Below are positions 7,499-16,912 of a stretch of 64,000 bases of DNA, in pieces. The position numbers were made by a program, and so were the translations under genes. The stretch is taken from assembly GCF_014652475.1 (NCBI RefSeq), contig NZ_BMYW01000004.1, forward strand, positions 160,115 through 224,114, written 5' to 3'. Under the pieces are notes generated by a model. That model did not search any database. It was not told the DNA's origin and worked only from the letters and a program-made list of their open reading frames with translations. Within the stretch, counting starts at the first letter, position 1. Every line of letters starts with the position of its first letter. Source of the stretch: Vogesella alkaliphila (GTDB taxonomy: Bacteria; Pseudomonadota; Gammaproteobacteria; Burkholderiales; Chromobacteriaceae).

Positions 7499-9070
7499 AT
7501 GGCCTACACAAGAATGGGACTAACGCCTTCTACTGCCATTTTCATTATTGTGTTTACAATAATGCTGCTATTCCCCAAGTTTGAAGACCCCGATTTTTAC
7601 TGGCACCTAAAGACTGGCGAGCTGATTGTCACCACCGGGCAGCTGCCATGGCATGACGTTTTCACCTATACCAACTCCGGCAACCCTTGGGTGCTTTCAG
7701 AATGGCTGAGCCAGGCCATCTTCTATTTGCTGTATCAGCAGGCTGGGCTGACTGGTGTTGCTGCCATTACCGCGCTGGTTTATGTCTTGTGCTGGTTTAT
7801 TACCTACAAAACCTGCCAAGCACTACTTCAAGATGAAGGTAAGGCCATAATTGTGGTGATGGTGTTTTGCGCCACGATGGGGGCCATCGCACCACGGCCA
7901 CACATTTTCACCTTCCTGTTCTTCTCGATACTGCTGCACCAACTTTTCATGTTCAAATACAGATCAGTGGATCGTGGTTTGATTTTCATTCCGCTGATAA
8001 TGGCAATCTGGGCCAATGCGCATGGCGGTTTTTTTATCGGCCTGGTCTTGCTTGCAGTTTTCCTTATCGCGGAGTGGAGCCATCATTTATTGGTAGACAA
8101 CGTTGGCCGCATTGAAACCAAGCGCTTAAAGAGATTAAGTCTTATTGCCATCGCAGGTTTTCTGGCCACCGCCATCAACCCGCATGGTTGGGAGTACTGG
8201 CTTTACCCCTATCAGGCCATCGTCTCTTCGGGCGACACGCAGTTCATCAGCGAGTGGCAGTCGCCCAACTTTCACAAGTTGTTCTTTCAGTATTTCTTGG
8301 TGGTCATATTCTTGTTCTTTATGAACATGATTTACGCCAAAAGAAAACCGGATGTCACCGAGCTTGGTGTTTCTCTGGTCTTTATCGGCGGGGCATTCTT
8401 TTCTGTTCGTAATATTCCGCTGGCCGCGCTGGTTTTGGCGCCGTTTTTCTCCGTCTTCTGCCAGGAGCTGTCACTCGCCAGGATATTTAAGAGACCGGAT
8501 TACAAGCCCAAATCCGGCCTCTCGGCCATTGCCCACCATCTTATGGCCGCCGGCAACCGGCAGGTAGGCGGTAGTGCACCGCTGGCAAACTGGCTACTGC
8601 TGATTGCTTCACTGTTTTCGATTCTGCTGCTTTACCCAAGCAGAAAAGAGCACAACAGCATGGCGGTGTCGCGCACCCTGCCCGTTGCCGCAACTGACTT
8701 TGTCATCAAGCACAACATCAGCGGCAACATGTTCAACACCTATCATTACGGTGGCTACCTGATCTACCGGCTCTATCCCCGCCAGCGGGTTTTCATCTAC
8801 GGCAGAACGGATATCTACCCGAAGCCGTTCATCACCGAATACCGGGAGATGTACCGTGGCGGCGGTAACTGGAAGCAGTATTTCTACAAGCACAATATCG
8901 ATTACGTGCTGTGTGAAAACCTGTCGCCGCTGCGGCAGCTGTTGCTGAACAACGGTGATTTCAAACTGGTTTTTGATGATGGCAAGCACTCGGTACTGCT
9001 GAAAGACACCGCCAAGTATCAGTCATTGATCAAACAGTACGCTCCAAAGTTGCAACAGCAGCACACATGA
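7499..9070 (+). CDS. polytopic membrane protein, GT-C-like, function unknown
   Basis: 523 residues with about ten hydrophobic segments and a soluble C-terminal domain from about residue 405. The first loop carries FEDPDFYWHLKTGELI, an acidic/aromatic motif after the first helix that recurs in uncharacterised GT-C-fold-like membrane proteins, where such loops bind lipid-linked sugars. No family can be named with certainty. AGGGGGAA precedes the ATG. It heads a plus-strand run of methyltransferases, a flippase-like small protein, a glycosyltransferase and an amidotransferase, so a role in lipid-linked glycan assembly is inferred. Lower GC than most of the window. Confidence 0.65.
   Translation: MAYTRMGLTPSTAIFIIVFTIMLLFPKFEDPDFYWHLKTGELIVTTGQLPWHDVFTYTNSGNPWVLSEWLSQAIFYLLYQQAGLTGVAAITALVYVLCWFITYKTCQALLQDEGKAIIVVMVFCATMGAIAPRPHIFTFLFFSILLHQLFMFKYRSVDRGLIFIPLIMAIWANAHGGFFIGLVLLAVFLIAEWSHHLLVDNVGRIETKRLKRLSLIAIAGFLATAINPHGWEYWLYPYQAIVSSGDTQFISEWQSPNFHKLFFQYFLVVIFLFFMNMIYAKRKPDVTELGVSLVFIGGAFFSVRNIPLAALVLAPFFSVFCQELSLARIFKRPDYKPKSGLSAIAHHLMAAGNRQVGGSAPLANWLLLIASLFSILLLYPSRKEHNSMAVSRTLPVAATDFVIKHNISGNMFNTYHYGGYLIYRLYPRQRVFIYGRTDIYPKPFITEYREMYRGGGNWKQYFYKHNIDYVLCENLSPLRQLLLNNGDFKLVFDDGKHSVLLKDTAKYQSLIKQYAPKLQQQHT
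8099..8111 (+). repeat. dispersed repeat, 13-bp CGTT variant
   Basis: AACGTTGGCCGCA inside the membrane-protein gene. Confidence 0.7.
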
Positions 9071-9119
9071 CATGGGAAGCATTGCACTTTCATAGCTCAA
9101 TGAAAGCGAGGGGTGATTC

Positions 9120-9944
9120 ATGTTGACCGATCAGAGAACCGCCGATGCCTTTGCCAACTCCTGGAACAACCTGCCAGCCGGCTCCGTTTACACCCGCGAC
9201 CAGTTTACTGACTGGATGAGCCCGCTCACCGCCGCCGATGTCGCCGGGCGCCAGGTGCTGGAGCTGGGATGCGGCAACGGTAGCCAGATGCTGCATCTGC
9301 TGGACTGGAAACCGGCTTTTGTCGAGGGGGTGGATCTGGGCGATGCCATTCTTTCCGCCTGCAAGAATCTGGCGGGCAGGGCGGATGAGAACTGGAAAAT
9401 CACGAAGAGTGACATGACCACCTTTTGCGGACCGGGTCATGACCTGGTCTACTCCATCGGGGTGTTGCATCACCTGGACTGCCCCAAGGATGGCTTCGAT
9501 GCGGTGATCCGCAATGTAAAGCCCGGTGGTCGCTTTCATTGCTGGGTCTACGCGGAGGAAGGCAACGGCGTGATCATCAAACTGGTCGATCCGCTACGCA
9601 AGATCACCTCACACCTGCCGTGGTGGCTGACCAAGTACGGCGTGGCGACCCCGCTGGCGGTGCCTTTTTTCCTCTATGCCAAAACCGTCGCCGCCTTGGC
9701 GGGCATCAGCGGGGTGGAGAAGCTGCCGCTGTACCAGTACTGCTGCTGGATCAGCAATCGAGACTTCCGCTTTTTCAGGCATGTCGCCTTTGACCAGCTG
9801 GTCACCCCACAAACGGTCTATATCAATAAGGCGACGATCGAGTCCTGGCTGGCGGGCCATGCCGACATCGACCAGCACAGCACCTACATCATCATGAGGA
9901 ATGGCAACTCCTGGAAGTTTGGCGGCAAGCGCAAGGAGGCATAG
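9120..9944 (+). CDS. class I SAM-dependent methyltransferase
   Basis: 274 residues. SAM-binding motif I VLELGCGNG at about 46-54, an acidic motif II region VEGVDLGDAIL, and DLVYSIGVLHHL for motif IV/post-I, typical of small-molecule or lipid/sugar methyltransferases. The C-terminal third, with a hydrophobic stretch near ATPLAVPFFLYAKTVAAL, may contact membrane. GCGAGGGG lies before the ATG. Two bases separate its stop from the next methyltransferase gene. Substrate unknown. Confidence 0.82.
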   Translation: MLTDQRTADAFANSWNNLPAGSVYTRDQFTDWMSPLTAADVAGRQVLELGCGNGSQMLHLLDWKPAFVEGVDLGDAILSACKNLAGRADENWKITKSDMTTFCGPGHDLVYSIGVLHHLDCPKDGFDAVIRNVKPGGRFHCWVYAEEGNGVIIKLVDPLRKITSHLPWWLTKYGVATPLAVPFFLYAKTVAALAGISGVEKLPLYQYCCWISNRDFRFFRHVAFDQLVTPQTVYINKATIESWLAGHADIDQHSTYIIMRNGNSWKFGGKRKEA

Positions 9945-9946
9945 CG

Positions 9947-10882
9947 ATGCAGATCGCCGAAAAGTTCATGAGCATGCTGCGTTGCCCGCTTTCGGGGGAG
10001 CCATTACAGCCGTGCGACCACGGGCTGGCCAGCCGCGACGGCAGCCTGCAGTACCGGATCAGCCCGTCCGGCGTGCCGCTGTTTGCGGAACACTTCTGCA
10101 CGGACGACGCCAAACGCCAGCAGGCCCATTTCGAAAAAATTGCCGGTATCTACATCGACAATCTTGCCTACCCGCATACGCAGGAGTACGCGGCCTACCT
10201 CGACCGTGCCTTTCTCGACATTGCCGCCGACGCAAAGCTGGGCAGTACCGCCGAGATCTGTTGCGGCAGTGGCGAGGCGTTCCGACTGTTGGGCAACAAG
10301 GTTGTCACCGGGCTGGGCATCGACATCTCGCTGTCGATGCTGGAGGCGGCCAAGACCAGTCTGCGAGATGCCGATCAGTATTGCTTTGTACAAGGCGACG
10401 CCACTGGTCTGCCGCTGGCTGACAGCCTGTTTGACAGTGTTTTCATTATCGGCGGCATTCACCACGTCAACGACCGGCAGCGGCTGTTTCAAGAGGTATT
10501 CCGGATACTGAAGCCGGGCGGGCGTTTTTACTGGCGCGAGCCGGTCAGTGATTTTTTCCTCTGGCGCTGGCTGCGCGCGCTGATTTACCGGCTGTCGCCA
10601 TCGCTGGACGATAAAACCGAGCGGCCGCTGCTGTACCGGGAAACGGTGCCACCGCTTGAAAACGCCGGCTTTGTACTCAGGACCTGGCAAACCTACGGCT
10701 TTTTCGGCTATTGCCTGCTGATGAATAGTGATGTGCTGGTTTTCAATAGGGCATTCCGCCACATTCCCGGCATACGTCTGGTCACAAGGTTGGCCGCAAG
10801 GCTGGATCACACCATCACCAGCCTGAAGCCGTTCCGGCGCTACGGCCTGATCGTTATCGGCATGGCTGAGAAACCAGGATGA
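9947..10882 (+). CDS. SAM-dependent methyltransferase with N-terminal Trm112-like segment
   Basis: 311 residues. The first about 50 residues (LRCPLSGEPL, Cys13 and Cys23) resemble a Trm112-like zinc-ribbon segment, often fused to methyltransferases acting on secondary metabolites or sugars, though only part of a cysteine set is seen. The methyltransferase core follows with ICCGSGEAFRLLG (motif I), GIDISLSMLEAAK, and FIIGGIHHVNDRQRLFQEV. The stop overlaps the next start by 4 bp. A copy of the 14-bp dispersed repeat lies inside the 3' part. Substrate unknown; probably acts on the same product as its neighbour. Confidence 0.8.
   Translation: MQIAEKFMSMLRCPLSGEPLQPCDHGLASRDGSLQYRISPSGVPLFAEHFCTDDAKRQQAHFEKIAGIYIDNLAYPHTQEYAAYLDRAFLDIAADAKLGSTAEICCGSGEAFRLLGNKVVTGLGIDISLSMLEAAKTSLRDADQYCFVQGDATGLPLADSLFDSVFIIGGIHHVNDRQRLFQEVFRILKPGGRFYWREPVSDFFLWRWLRALIYRLSPSLDDKTERPLLYRETVPPLENAGFVLRTWQTYGFFGYCLLMNSDVLVFNRAFRHIPGIRLVTRLAARLDHTITSLKPFRRYGLIVIGMAEKPG
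10786..10799 (+). repeat. dispersed repeat, exact 14-bp copy
   Basis: AAGGTTGGCCGCAA in the second methyltransferase gene; candidate uptake sequence. Confidence 0.85.
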
Positions 10883-11232
10883 GCACGGCAAAAATGCGGC
10901 TATTCGTTTATTACATAATCATGGTTGGCATGACGGTTGCGGCCAACCTTTTGCTCAAGTCCGGGGCCGAAAAATCCGGCAACAGCCTGATCGAACTATT
11001 CAATATCAGGATACTGTTCGGCTTTATCTTTTTCGGACTGGCCGCGTGCTTTTATATTCTGGTGTTGACCAGACTGCCGCTGAATGTCGCGCAATCTTTT
11101 GCCGCCATCCAGTTTGTTGCCGTAATCATGGCGGCGCACTTTTTCTTGGGCGAGCCAATTGATGCCACCAGGGCATTGGGCATTTTTCTGATTTTCTGCG
11201 GAATATTGCTGGTCGGAAAATCCAGTTTCTGA
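10879..11232 (+). CDS. small EamA/SMR-type membrane protein
   Basis: 117 residues with four membrane helices, the size and pattern of ArnE/ArnF-like or SMR half-transporters. The C-terminal helix pair contains FAAIQFVAVIMAAHFFLGEP and ends GIFLIFCGILLVGKSSF. Such small proteins, next to a GT2 glycosyltransferase, commonly flip undecaprenyl-phosphate-linked sugars. The 4-bp overlap with the upstream gene indicates translational coupling. An exact copy of the 14-bp repeat (10937-10950) encodes part of helix 1. Flippase role is inferred from context. Confidence 0.75.
   Translation: MSTAKMRLFVYYIIMVGMTVAANLLLKSGAEKSGNSLIELFNIRILFGFIFFGLAACFYILVLTRLPLNVAQSFAAIQFVAVIMAAHFFLGEPIDATRALGIFLIFCGILLVGKSSF
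10937..10950 (-). repeat. dispersed repeat, exact 14-bp copy
   Basis: TTGCGGCCAACCTT in the EamA-type gene, inverted relative to the copy 137 bp upstream. Confidence 0.85.
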
Positions 11233-11284
11233 GCGGCCATTCTGTGCTTGATTGCTTGTGCCATCCTGAAACGAGGAGGTGCTC

Positions 11285-12274
11285 ATGATTTCCGTTATCG
11301 TGCCGGTGTATAACGAGGCCGACAATCTGGTCGCGCTGTACGAGCAGGCGGTGGTGGTACTGCAAAAGCTGGAGCAACCGTGGGAGCTGATCTTCATCAA
11401 TGATGGCAGCACGGACGGCAGCCAGGAGCGGCTGGAAGAGCTGGCCGAAAGAGACCAGTGTGTGAAGGTCATCAAGTTCTGCCGTAATTTTGGCCAGACC
11501 GCGGCGATGATGGCGGGGGTCGATTACGCGGAAGGGCACATCATCATCCCGATGGATGGCGACATGCAGAACGACCCGGAGGACATCCCTCGGCTGCTTG
11601 CCAAGCTGGAGCAGGGGTTTGACGTGGTGTCCGGCTGGCGGCAAGACCGCAAGGACAGCCCGATCAAGCGCAACTTTGTCAGCCGCGTCGCCAACCGCAT
11701 GATTTCGTCGATTTCGGGCGTGCACCTTCATGACTATGGCTGCTCTCTGAAGGCGTACCGCAAAGACGTGATCAAGGGCGTGCGCCTGTACGGCGAGATG
11801 CACCGCTTTATTCCGATCTACGCCAGCTGGTTTGGCGCCCGCATCGCAGAGATCCCGGTGCTGCACCACCCCAGGCAGAACGGCGTTTCAAAATACGGGC
11901 TGGGCCGCATCGTCAAGGTCATCCTCGACCTGATGGTGGTGAACTTCCTGTCCAAATACGCCGGCAAACCGATGTATCTTTTCGGTGCCGCCGGCCTGTT
12001 CATTCTGCTGATCAGCGTGCTCACCGGCGGCTGGGCGGTGTACCTGAAATTGGTGGAAGGGGTGTCCTTCATCTCGACCCCGCTGCCGCTGCTGGTGGTG
12101 ATGACCGGGGTAACCGGCTTCATGTGCATCCTGATGGGGCTGCTGGCGGAATTGCTGATCCGCACCTATTACGAGGCGCAGGGCAAGAGCGTGTATCTGG
12201 TTGGCAAGACGCTCAATATCAAGACGCGATGCGCAACGAGGGCGGCCAGATGTGTGGAATCGTCGGATTTGTAG
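11285..12274 (+). CDS. GT2-family glycosyltransferase with C-terminal membrane domain (DPM1/ArnC-like)
   Basis: 329 residues. N-terminal GT-A domain with SVIVPVYNEADN, NDGSTDGS and the metal-binding MDGDMQNDPED (DxD-type), then CRNFGQTAAMMAG, followed by two C-terminal membrane helices at about 232-285. This architecture transfers a sugar from a nucleotide donor to undecaprenyl phosphate at the cytoplasmic face. GAGGAGGT is placed for the ATG at 11285; an in-frame GTG at 11279 overlaps that site and is less likely. Its last 25 bp overlap the next gene. Sugar unknown. Confidence 0.87.
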   Translation: MISVIVPVYNEADNLVALYEQAVVVLQKLEQPWELIFINDGSTDGSQERLEELAERDQCVKVIKFCRNFGQTAAMMAGVDYAEGHIIIPMDGDMQNDPEDIPRLLAKLEQGFDVVSGWRQDRKDSPIKRNFVSRVANRMISSISGVHLHDYGCSLKAYRKDVIKGVRLYGEMHRFIPIYASWFGARIAEIPVLHHPRQNGVSKYGLGRIVKVILDLMVVNFLSKYAGKPMYLFGAAGLFILLISVLTGGWAVYLKLVEGVSFISTPLPLLVVMTGVTGFMCILMGLLAELLIRTYYEAQGKSVYLVGKTLNIKTRCATRAARCVESSDL

Positions 12275-14157
12275 GCGCCGGTACGCGACAAGACCTGGAG
12301 CGGATGAGCAACGAAATCATCCACCGCGGGCCGGACGGTGTCGGCTATTGGACCGAGCCGGAGAAGGGGGTCTATCTGGGGCACCGCCGGCTGGCGATTC
12401 TCGATCTGGCCGGTGGCCAGCAGCCGATGTGGACCGCCGATGGCGCACTGGGCGTGGTGTTCAACGGCGAAATCTACAACTACCGCGAGCTGCGCACCGA
12501 GCTGGAGCAGGCTGGCCATGTATTCGTGAGCGACCACTCGGACACGGAAGTACTGTTGCACGGCTACCGCGAGTGGGGCGAGGCGCTGACCGGGCGGCTG
12601 AACGGCATGTGGGCGTTCGCGCTGTATGACCGCCGCCGGGCGCGGCTATTCTGCAGCCGTGACCGCTTCGGCAAAAAACCGTTCTACTACACGCTGCAGC
12701 AGGGCAGCTTCGTCTTTGCCTCCGAACTGACTGCCTTGCTGCGCCACCCGTCGGTGACGGCCACCGTTTCCCGCCCGGCGATTCGCAAATACATTGCCTA
12801 CGGCTACCTGCCGGCCCCCAATACGCCATACCACGCCATCCACAAGCTGCCGGCCGGCTGCTCGCTGGTCTTTGCCCTCGATAGCGGCAGCTTGCACCTG
12901 TCCCGTTACTGGTCTTTCGTGCTGGAGCCGGTGGACTCACGCCCGGCCGGCATTGAAAAGCAATGGCAAGAGGAGCTATTAGAAAAACTTGATAAAGCCG
13001 TAGCCTGCAGACTGGTCGCCGACGTCCCGATCGGCGTGTTTCTCAGTGGCGGTATCGATTCTTCCGCCGTCGCCGCGCTGGCGGCGCGGCAATGCGGGGC
13101 AGGGCAACTGCAAACCTTCAATATCGGCTTTGACGTCGCCGGCTTTGACGAGTCCGCGCACGCGCGGCGCGTCGCCGCCTTGCTGGACACCCGCCATCAC
13201 GAGGCCATGCTGTCGCTGGACGTCGCGCGCAGCCTGTTACCCGCCATCACCGGCAAGCTGGACGAGCCGATGGCGGACAGCTCGCTGCTGCCCACCAGCC
13301 TGCTGTGCCAGCACGCGCGGCGCTATGTCACGGTTGCCTTGGGCGGTGACGGCGCCGACGAGCTGTTTGCCGGTTACGCACCGTTCCGGGCGCTGCGCTG
13401 GGCCAGTTATTACCAGAAACTGGTACCCGGCCCGCTGCACACGGCTATCCGCCTGCTGGCCAATCGCCTGCCGGTCGGCGATGGCTACATGAGCCTGGAC
13501 TTCAAGCTCAAGCGGATACTGCAGGGCCTTAGCCATCCGCCACGGCTGTGGCACCCGAGCTGGATGTGCCCGCTGGACGATGCCGCGCTCGCCGAGTGCT
13601 TCATGGAACCGGTCGATCCGGAAGAGCTGTTCTCGGAGGCCATCGCGGCGTGGGAGCGCTGCAGCCAACCCGATCTGGTCGATCGCAGCCTGCAGTTCTT
13701 CACCGACATCTACCTGCAGGACGACATTCTCGCCAAGGTCGATCGCGCCAGCATGATGCACTCGCTGGAAGTGCGCTCCCCCTTCCTGGACATCAATGTC
13801 GTTGATTTGGCAAGAAAAATACCTTCGGAATACAAGCTGCGCCGTGGCGAAACGAAGTACATCCTGAAACAGGCGCTGGCACAGGTCCTGCCGCGGGACA
13901 TCCTGCACCGGCCGAAGCAGGGCTTTGCGGTGCCGATTGCCAGGTGGCTGCGCGACGATACGCTACAGCTGGGCGACTCCGGCGCCGCCACCGGACTGAA
14001 TGGCGCGTTCATTGCGAAAACTGTTGCCGACTACCGGCAGCACAACAGCAACCGGCACCACTTCCTGTGGGGGCAATGGACACTGGCGCAGGTGATGCAA
14101 CGCCATGCCGCACTGGCCAGTGCGCCCGGCACAGTCGAGGCCATGCCTGTGCTTTAG
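12250..14157 (+). CDS. asnB: glutamine-dependent asparagine synthase-like protein (AsnB family)
   Basis: 635 residues. The start at 12250 is fixed by MCGIVGF, with catalytic Cys2 of the class II glutaminase. RGPDG, HRRLAILDL and FNGEIYNYRELR follow, then the synthetase PP-loop LSGGIDSS and YVTVALGGDGADELFAGY. AsnB homologues in glycan clusters amidate uronic acid sugars (as WbpS does) rather than make free asparagine, and that role fits the neighbours. It overlaps the glycosyltransferase gene by 25 bp in another frame. It is the last gene of the plus-strand run. Confidence 0.88.
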   Translation: MCGIVGFVGAGTRQDLERMSNEIIHRGPDGVGYWTEPEKGVYLGHRRLAILDLAGGQQPMWTADGALGVVFNGEIYNYRELRTELEQAGHVFVSDHSDTEVLLHGYREWGEALTGRLNGMWAFALYDRRRARLFCSRDRFGKKPFYYTLQQGSFVFASELTALLRHPSVTATVSRPAIRKYIAYGYLPAPNTPYHAIHKLPAGCSLVFALDSGSLHLSRYWSFVLEPVDSRPAGIEKQWQEELLEKLDKAVACRLVADVPIGVFLSGGIDSSAVAALAARQCGAGQLQTFNIGFDVAGFDESAHARRVAALLDTRHHEAMLSLDVARSLLPAITGKLDEPMADSSLLPTSLLCQHARRYVTVALGGDGADELFAGYAPFRALRWASYYQKLVPGPLHTAIRLLANRLPVGDGYMSLDFKLKRILQGLSHPPRLWHPSWMCPLDDAALAECFMEPVDPEELFSEAIAAWERCSQPDLVDRSLQFFTDIYLQDDILAKVDRASMMHSLEVRSPFLDINVVDLARKIPSEYKLRRGETKYILKQALAQVLPRDILHRPKQGFAVPIARWLRDDTLQLGDSGAATGLNGAFIAKTVADYRQHNSNRHHFLWGQWTLAQVMQRHAALASAPGTVEAMPVL

Positions 14158-14304
14158 AACCACTAACAAAACCCCTGATCCTGCGTTGCGCCTCCTTGCC
14201 GGACGACTGGTACTGTCTGCGTCGGCGCGCCTTGGCTCAGGTGCGCTGCGAGGTTTTGTTCGCGGCTCTTAGGCTACAGGCACGACAACAAGCGCTTCAA
14301 CAAA

Positions 14305-14333
14305 AAAGCCCTGATCGAATCGATCAGGGCTTT
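14305..14333 (-). terminator. intrinsic terminator of recN
   Basis: Perfect 13-bp stem (arms 14305-14317 and 14321-14333) with a 3-base loop and a T-run on the minus-strand side. It lies 16 bp beyond the recN stop, and an exact dispersed-repeat copy occupies 14337-14350, between stem and gene end. The gap 14158-14304 after asnB shows no further gene. Confidence 0.88.
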
Positions 14334-14336
14334 GTC

Positions 14337-14350
14337 TTGCGGCCAACCTT
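14337..14350 (-). repeat. dispersed repeat, exact 14-bp copy beside the recN terminator
   Basis: TTGCGGCCAACCTT. Its last two bases overlap the recN stop codon. Confidence 0.85.
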
Positions 14351-16013
14351 ATTCCGCGTTCGCCAGCAACATCTCGCTGGCGTGCTGCCGCGTGGTGCTG
14401 GTGATATCCTCGCCGCCCAGCATCCGTGCCAGTTCGTCGATGCGCTGCACCTGGTCCAGCGGCTGGATACGGCTGACAGTGCGACCGTCGACGCCGGACT
14501 TGCTGACCTGCCAGTGCTGGCTGGCGCAGGAAGCCACCTGCGGCAGGTGCGTGACGCACAGCACCTGGTAGCGTTCGCCCAGTTGCCGCAACAGCTTGCC
14601 GACCACCTCGGCGACGCGGCCGCCGATGCCGACGTCCACTTCGTCGAAAATCAGCGTCGGCACGCTGGCGACCTGGCTGATCACCACCTGCATCGCCAGG
14701 CTGATGCGCGACAGCTCGCCACCGGATGCCACCTTGGCCAGCGGCCGCAGGGTGCTGCCCTGGTTGGCCGCAACCAGATACTCGACGGCCTCCAGCCCGT
14801 TGGCGGTCGGCTCCGCCGCGGCGGACAGCTCGATGGCAAAGCGCGCGCCCTCCATCGCCAGCCGCTGCATCTCGGTGCTGATGCGGGACGACAGCTCGTT
14901 GGCGGCCTGGCGGCGCTTGCCGGACAGCGCCTCGGCGTGGGCACGGTAGCGTGCCAGCGCCGCCGATTCGGCGACGGCCAGCGCCTCCTGGTCGGTCGAC
15001 GCCTCCAGTGCGGCCAACTGTTGCTGCCAGTCGGCCAGTTTTTTCGGCAGTTCTTCCGGCGTGCAGCGGTACTTGCGGGCGATGCGCATCAACACGTCGA
15101 GGCGTGCCTCGACATCCAGCAGCTGCTTGGGGTCGTCGTCGAAATCGCTGCCGTAGCTGCGCAGGCTGTACACCACCTCGCGCAATTCGGCATCGACCGA
15201 ATCCAGCAGCGCCAGCGACTCCGCCAGCCGCGTATCCAGCCCCGACAGCCGCCCGAGGCGGCTCTGTACCTGCGACAGCAGCGACAGGCAGTTGCCGTCC
15301 ATGTCGGACAGCACGTCCACCGCCAGCTGCGCGGTTTGCGCCAGTTCGGCGGCATTGGCCAGTCGCGAATGCTGCTGGTTGAGCTGCGGCCACTCGTCGG
15401 CCTGCAGGTTCAGCTCGCCCAGTTCGTTGATCTGCCAGGTCAGGCGCTCGCGCTCGACTTCCGATTCGCGCGACAGCCGTTCGGCGTCCTCGCGCTGGCG
15501 TCGCGCCTGCTGCCAGTCCTGCCACGCCTCGCGCACGTCGCGCGCCAGCTGCGTGCTGCCGGCGTAGGCATCGAGCAGCGCACGCTGGGTGTCGGCGCGC
15601 ATCAGCGACTGGTGTGCGTGCTGTCCGTGGATGTCGACCAGGTACTCGCCGATGGCCTTGAGCTGGCTTTGGGTTGCCTGCTGGCCGTTGATGAAGCTGC
15701 GCGAGCGGCCGTTGCGGTCCACCAGGCGGCGGATCAGCAGGTCGTCCTCGTCGCCGCTCAGCTCGTTGTCCTGCAGCCAGGCGCGCAGGTCCGGGCTGTT
15801 GTGGATGGAGAACTGCGCAGAGATCTCGGCGCGCTCAGCACCGTCGCGGATCTGCCCAGCATCGGCGCGGTCACCCAGCAGCAGGCCCAGCGCATCGAGG
15901 ATGATGGATTTACCGGCGCCGGTTTCACCGGTGAGCACGGTAAAGCCGGCGTGAAAGTCGAGATCGAGCTGATCGACGATGACAAAGTCGCGAACGTTCA
16001 GTGACAGCAGCAT
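14349..16013 (-). CDS. recN: DNA repair protein RecN
   Basis: 554 residues, the normal RecN length. N-terminal Walker A GETGAGKS (29-36) preceded by MLLSLNVRDFVIVDQLDLDF, the RecN start signature; a long coiled coil in the middle (about 150-365); and a C-terminal ATPase half with KVASGGELSRISLAMQ and the Walker B LIFDEVDVGIGG. SMC-like ATPase for double-strand-break repair and recombination. It follows nadK by 14 bp, an arrangement seen in many proteobacteria. Here it is the last gene of a longer operon that begins at msrA. Confidence 0.97.
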   Translation of the reverse strand: MLLSLNVRDFVIVDQLDLDFHAGFTVLTGETGAGKSIILDALGLLLGDRADAGQIRDGAERAEISAQFSIHNSPDLRAWLQDNELSGDEDDLLIRRLVDRNGRSRSFINGQQATQSQLKAIGEYLVDIHGQHAHQSLMRADTQRALLDAYAGSTQLARDVREAWQDWQQARRQREDAERLSRESEVERERLTWQINELGELNLQADEWPQLNQQHSRLANAAELAQTAQLAVDVLSDMDGNCLSLLSQVQSRLGRLSGLDTRLAESLALLDSVDAELREVVYSLRSYGSDFDDDPKQLLDVEARLDVLMRIARKYRCTPEELPKKLADWQQQLAALEASTDQEALAVAESAALARYRAHAEALSGKRRQAANELSSRISTEMQRLAMEGARFAIELSAAAEPTANGLEAVEYLVAANQGSTLRPLAKVASGGELSRISLAMQVVISQVASVPTLIFDEVDVGIGGRVAEVVGKLLRQLGERYQVLCVTHLPQVASCASQHWQVSKSGVDGRTVSRIQPLDQVQRIDELARMLGGEDITSTTRQHASEMLLANAE

Positions 16014-16027
16014 GGTCTTGTGATTTC

Positions 16028-16912
16028 TCAGAGCAGGCGCTCGCCCCAGTGAAGCTTGTGGCGCAGCATGTCGTAGTAGTTGTAGCCAATCGGGTGCAGG
16101 ATTTTCAGCGTGTTGCGGTAGCTGCGCACGATGACCCGGTCCATTTCCATCAGGTCGCAGTGCGACTGGCCGTCGAAGTGCACGCGCGTGTCCAGCCCGC
16201 GCGTGAGCATGAAGGCCACCTCGCAGTTGTCGCTGACCGCAATCGGCCGGTTGCTGAGCGACTGCGGGCAGATCGGCACCAGCGCCATCGCGCGCAGGGT
16301 CGGGTGCAGGATCGGCCCGCCGGAGGCCAGCGAGTAGGCGGTGGAGCCGGTCGGGGTGCTGATGATCAGGCCGTCGGAGCGCTGGCTGTAGACAAACTGG
16401 TTGTCGACGAACACTTCAAACTCGATCATCGAGCCGAGTGCGCCACGGCTGATCACCACGTCGTTGAGCGCCAGCGCGCTGGTGATCTCCGCTTCTTCAC
16501 GGATCACCGACGCCTGCAGCAGGATGCGTTCTTCCGGTACGAACTGGCCTTCCAGGATCTGGTCGATGGCGCCCAGCATTTCGTGCAGCGGAATGTCGGT
16601 CATGAAGCCGAGCCGGCCCTGGTTGATGCCGACCAGCGGCACGCGGTAGGCGGCCAGCACGCGGGCGATCGACAGCATGGTGCCGTCACCGCCGAGCACG
16701 ATCACCAGATCGGCGAGCTTGCCCAGATCGTCGCGCTCGACGGCGGGGTAGGACGGCGCGTCGCCGTTTGCCGGCGGCATGCTTTCCGCGTCGATCAGCA
16801 CGCGCACGCCGCGCTGGGTCAGGTGTGCGGCCAAGGTCAGCAGCGATTCGATAATGTGCGGTTTGCTGTGTCGGGCAACCAGGCCGATCACACTGAACAG
16901 GTTCTTGGTCAT
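16028..16912 (-). CDS. nadK: NAD kinase
   Basis: 294 residues. The GGDGT motif (74-78), the NQGRLGFMTDI block, SALALNDVVISRG and the DGLIISTPTGSTAYSLASGGP signature define NadK, which phosphorylates NAD to NADP in the cytoplasm. The start at 16912 matches the family N-terminus and overlaps the response regulator stop by 4 bp (ATGA), so it is translationally coupled to a two-component system. The frame is open further upstream but reads antisense-like residues there. Confidence 0.96.
   Translation of the reverse strand: MTKNLFSVIGLVARHSKPHIIESLLTLAAHLTQRGVRVLIDAESMPPANGDAPSYPAVERDDLGKLADLVIVLGGDGTMLSIARVLAAYRVPLVGINQGRLGFMTDIPLHEMLGAIDQILEGQFVPEERILLQASVIREEAEITSALALNDVVISRGALGSMIEFEVFVDNQFVYSQRSDGLIISTPTGSTAYSLASGGPILHPTLRAMALVPICPQSLSNRPIAVSDNCEVAFMLTRGLDTRVHFDGQSHCDLMEMDRVIVRSYRNTLKILHPIGYNYYDMLRHKLHWGERLL

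Noticed and set aside
13944..16004. Long plus-strand open frame over the end of asnB and recN
   Set aside because: Runs antisense to recN and out of frame with asnB; Gln/Arg/Leu-rich shadow of high-GC coding.
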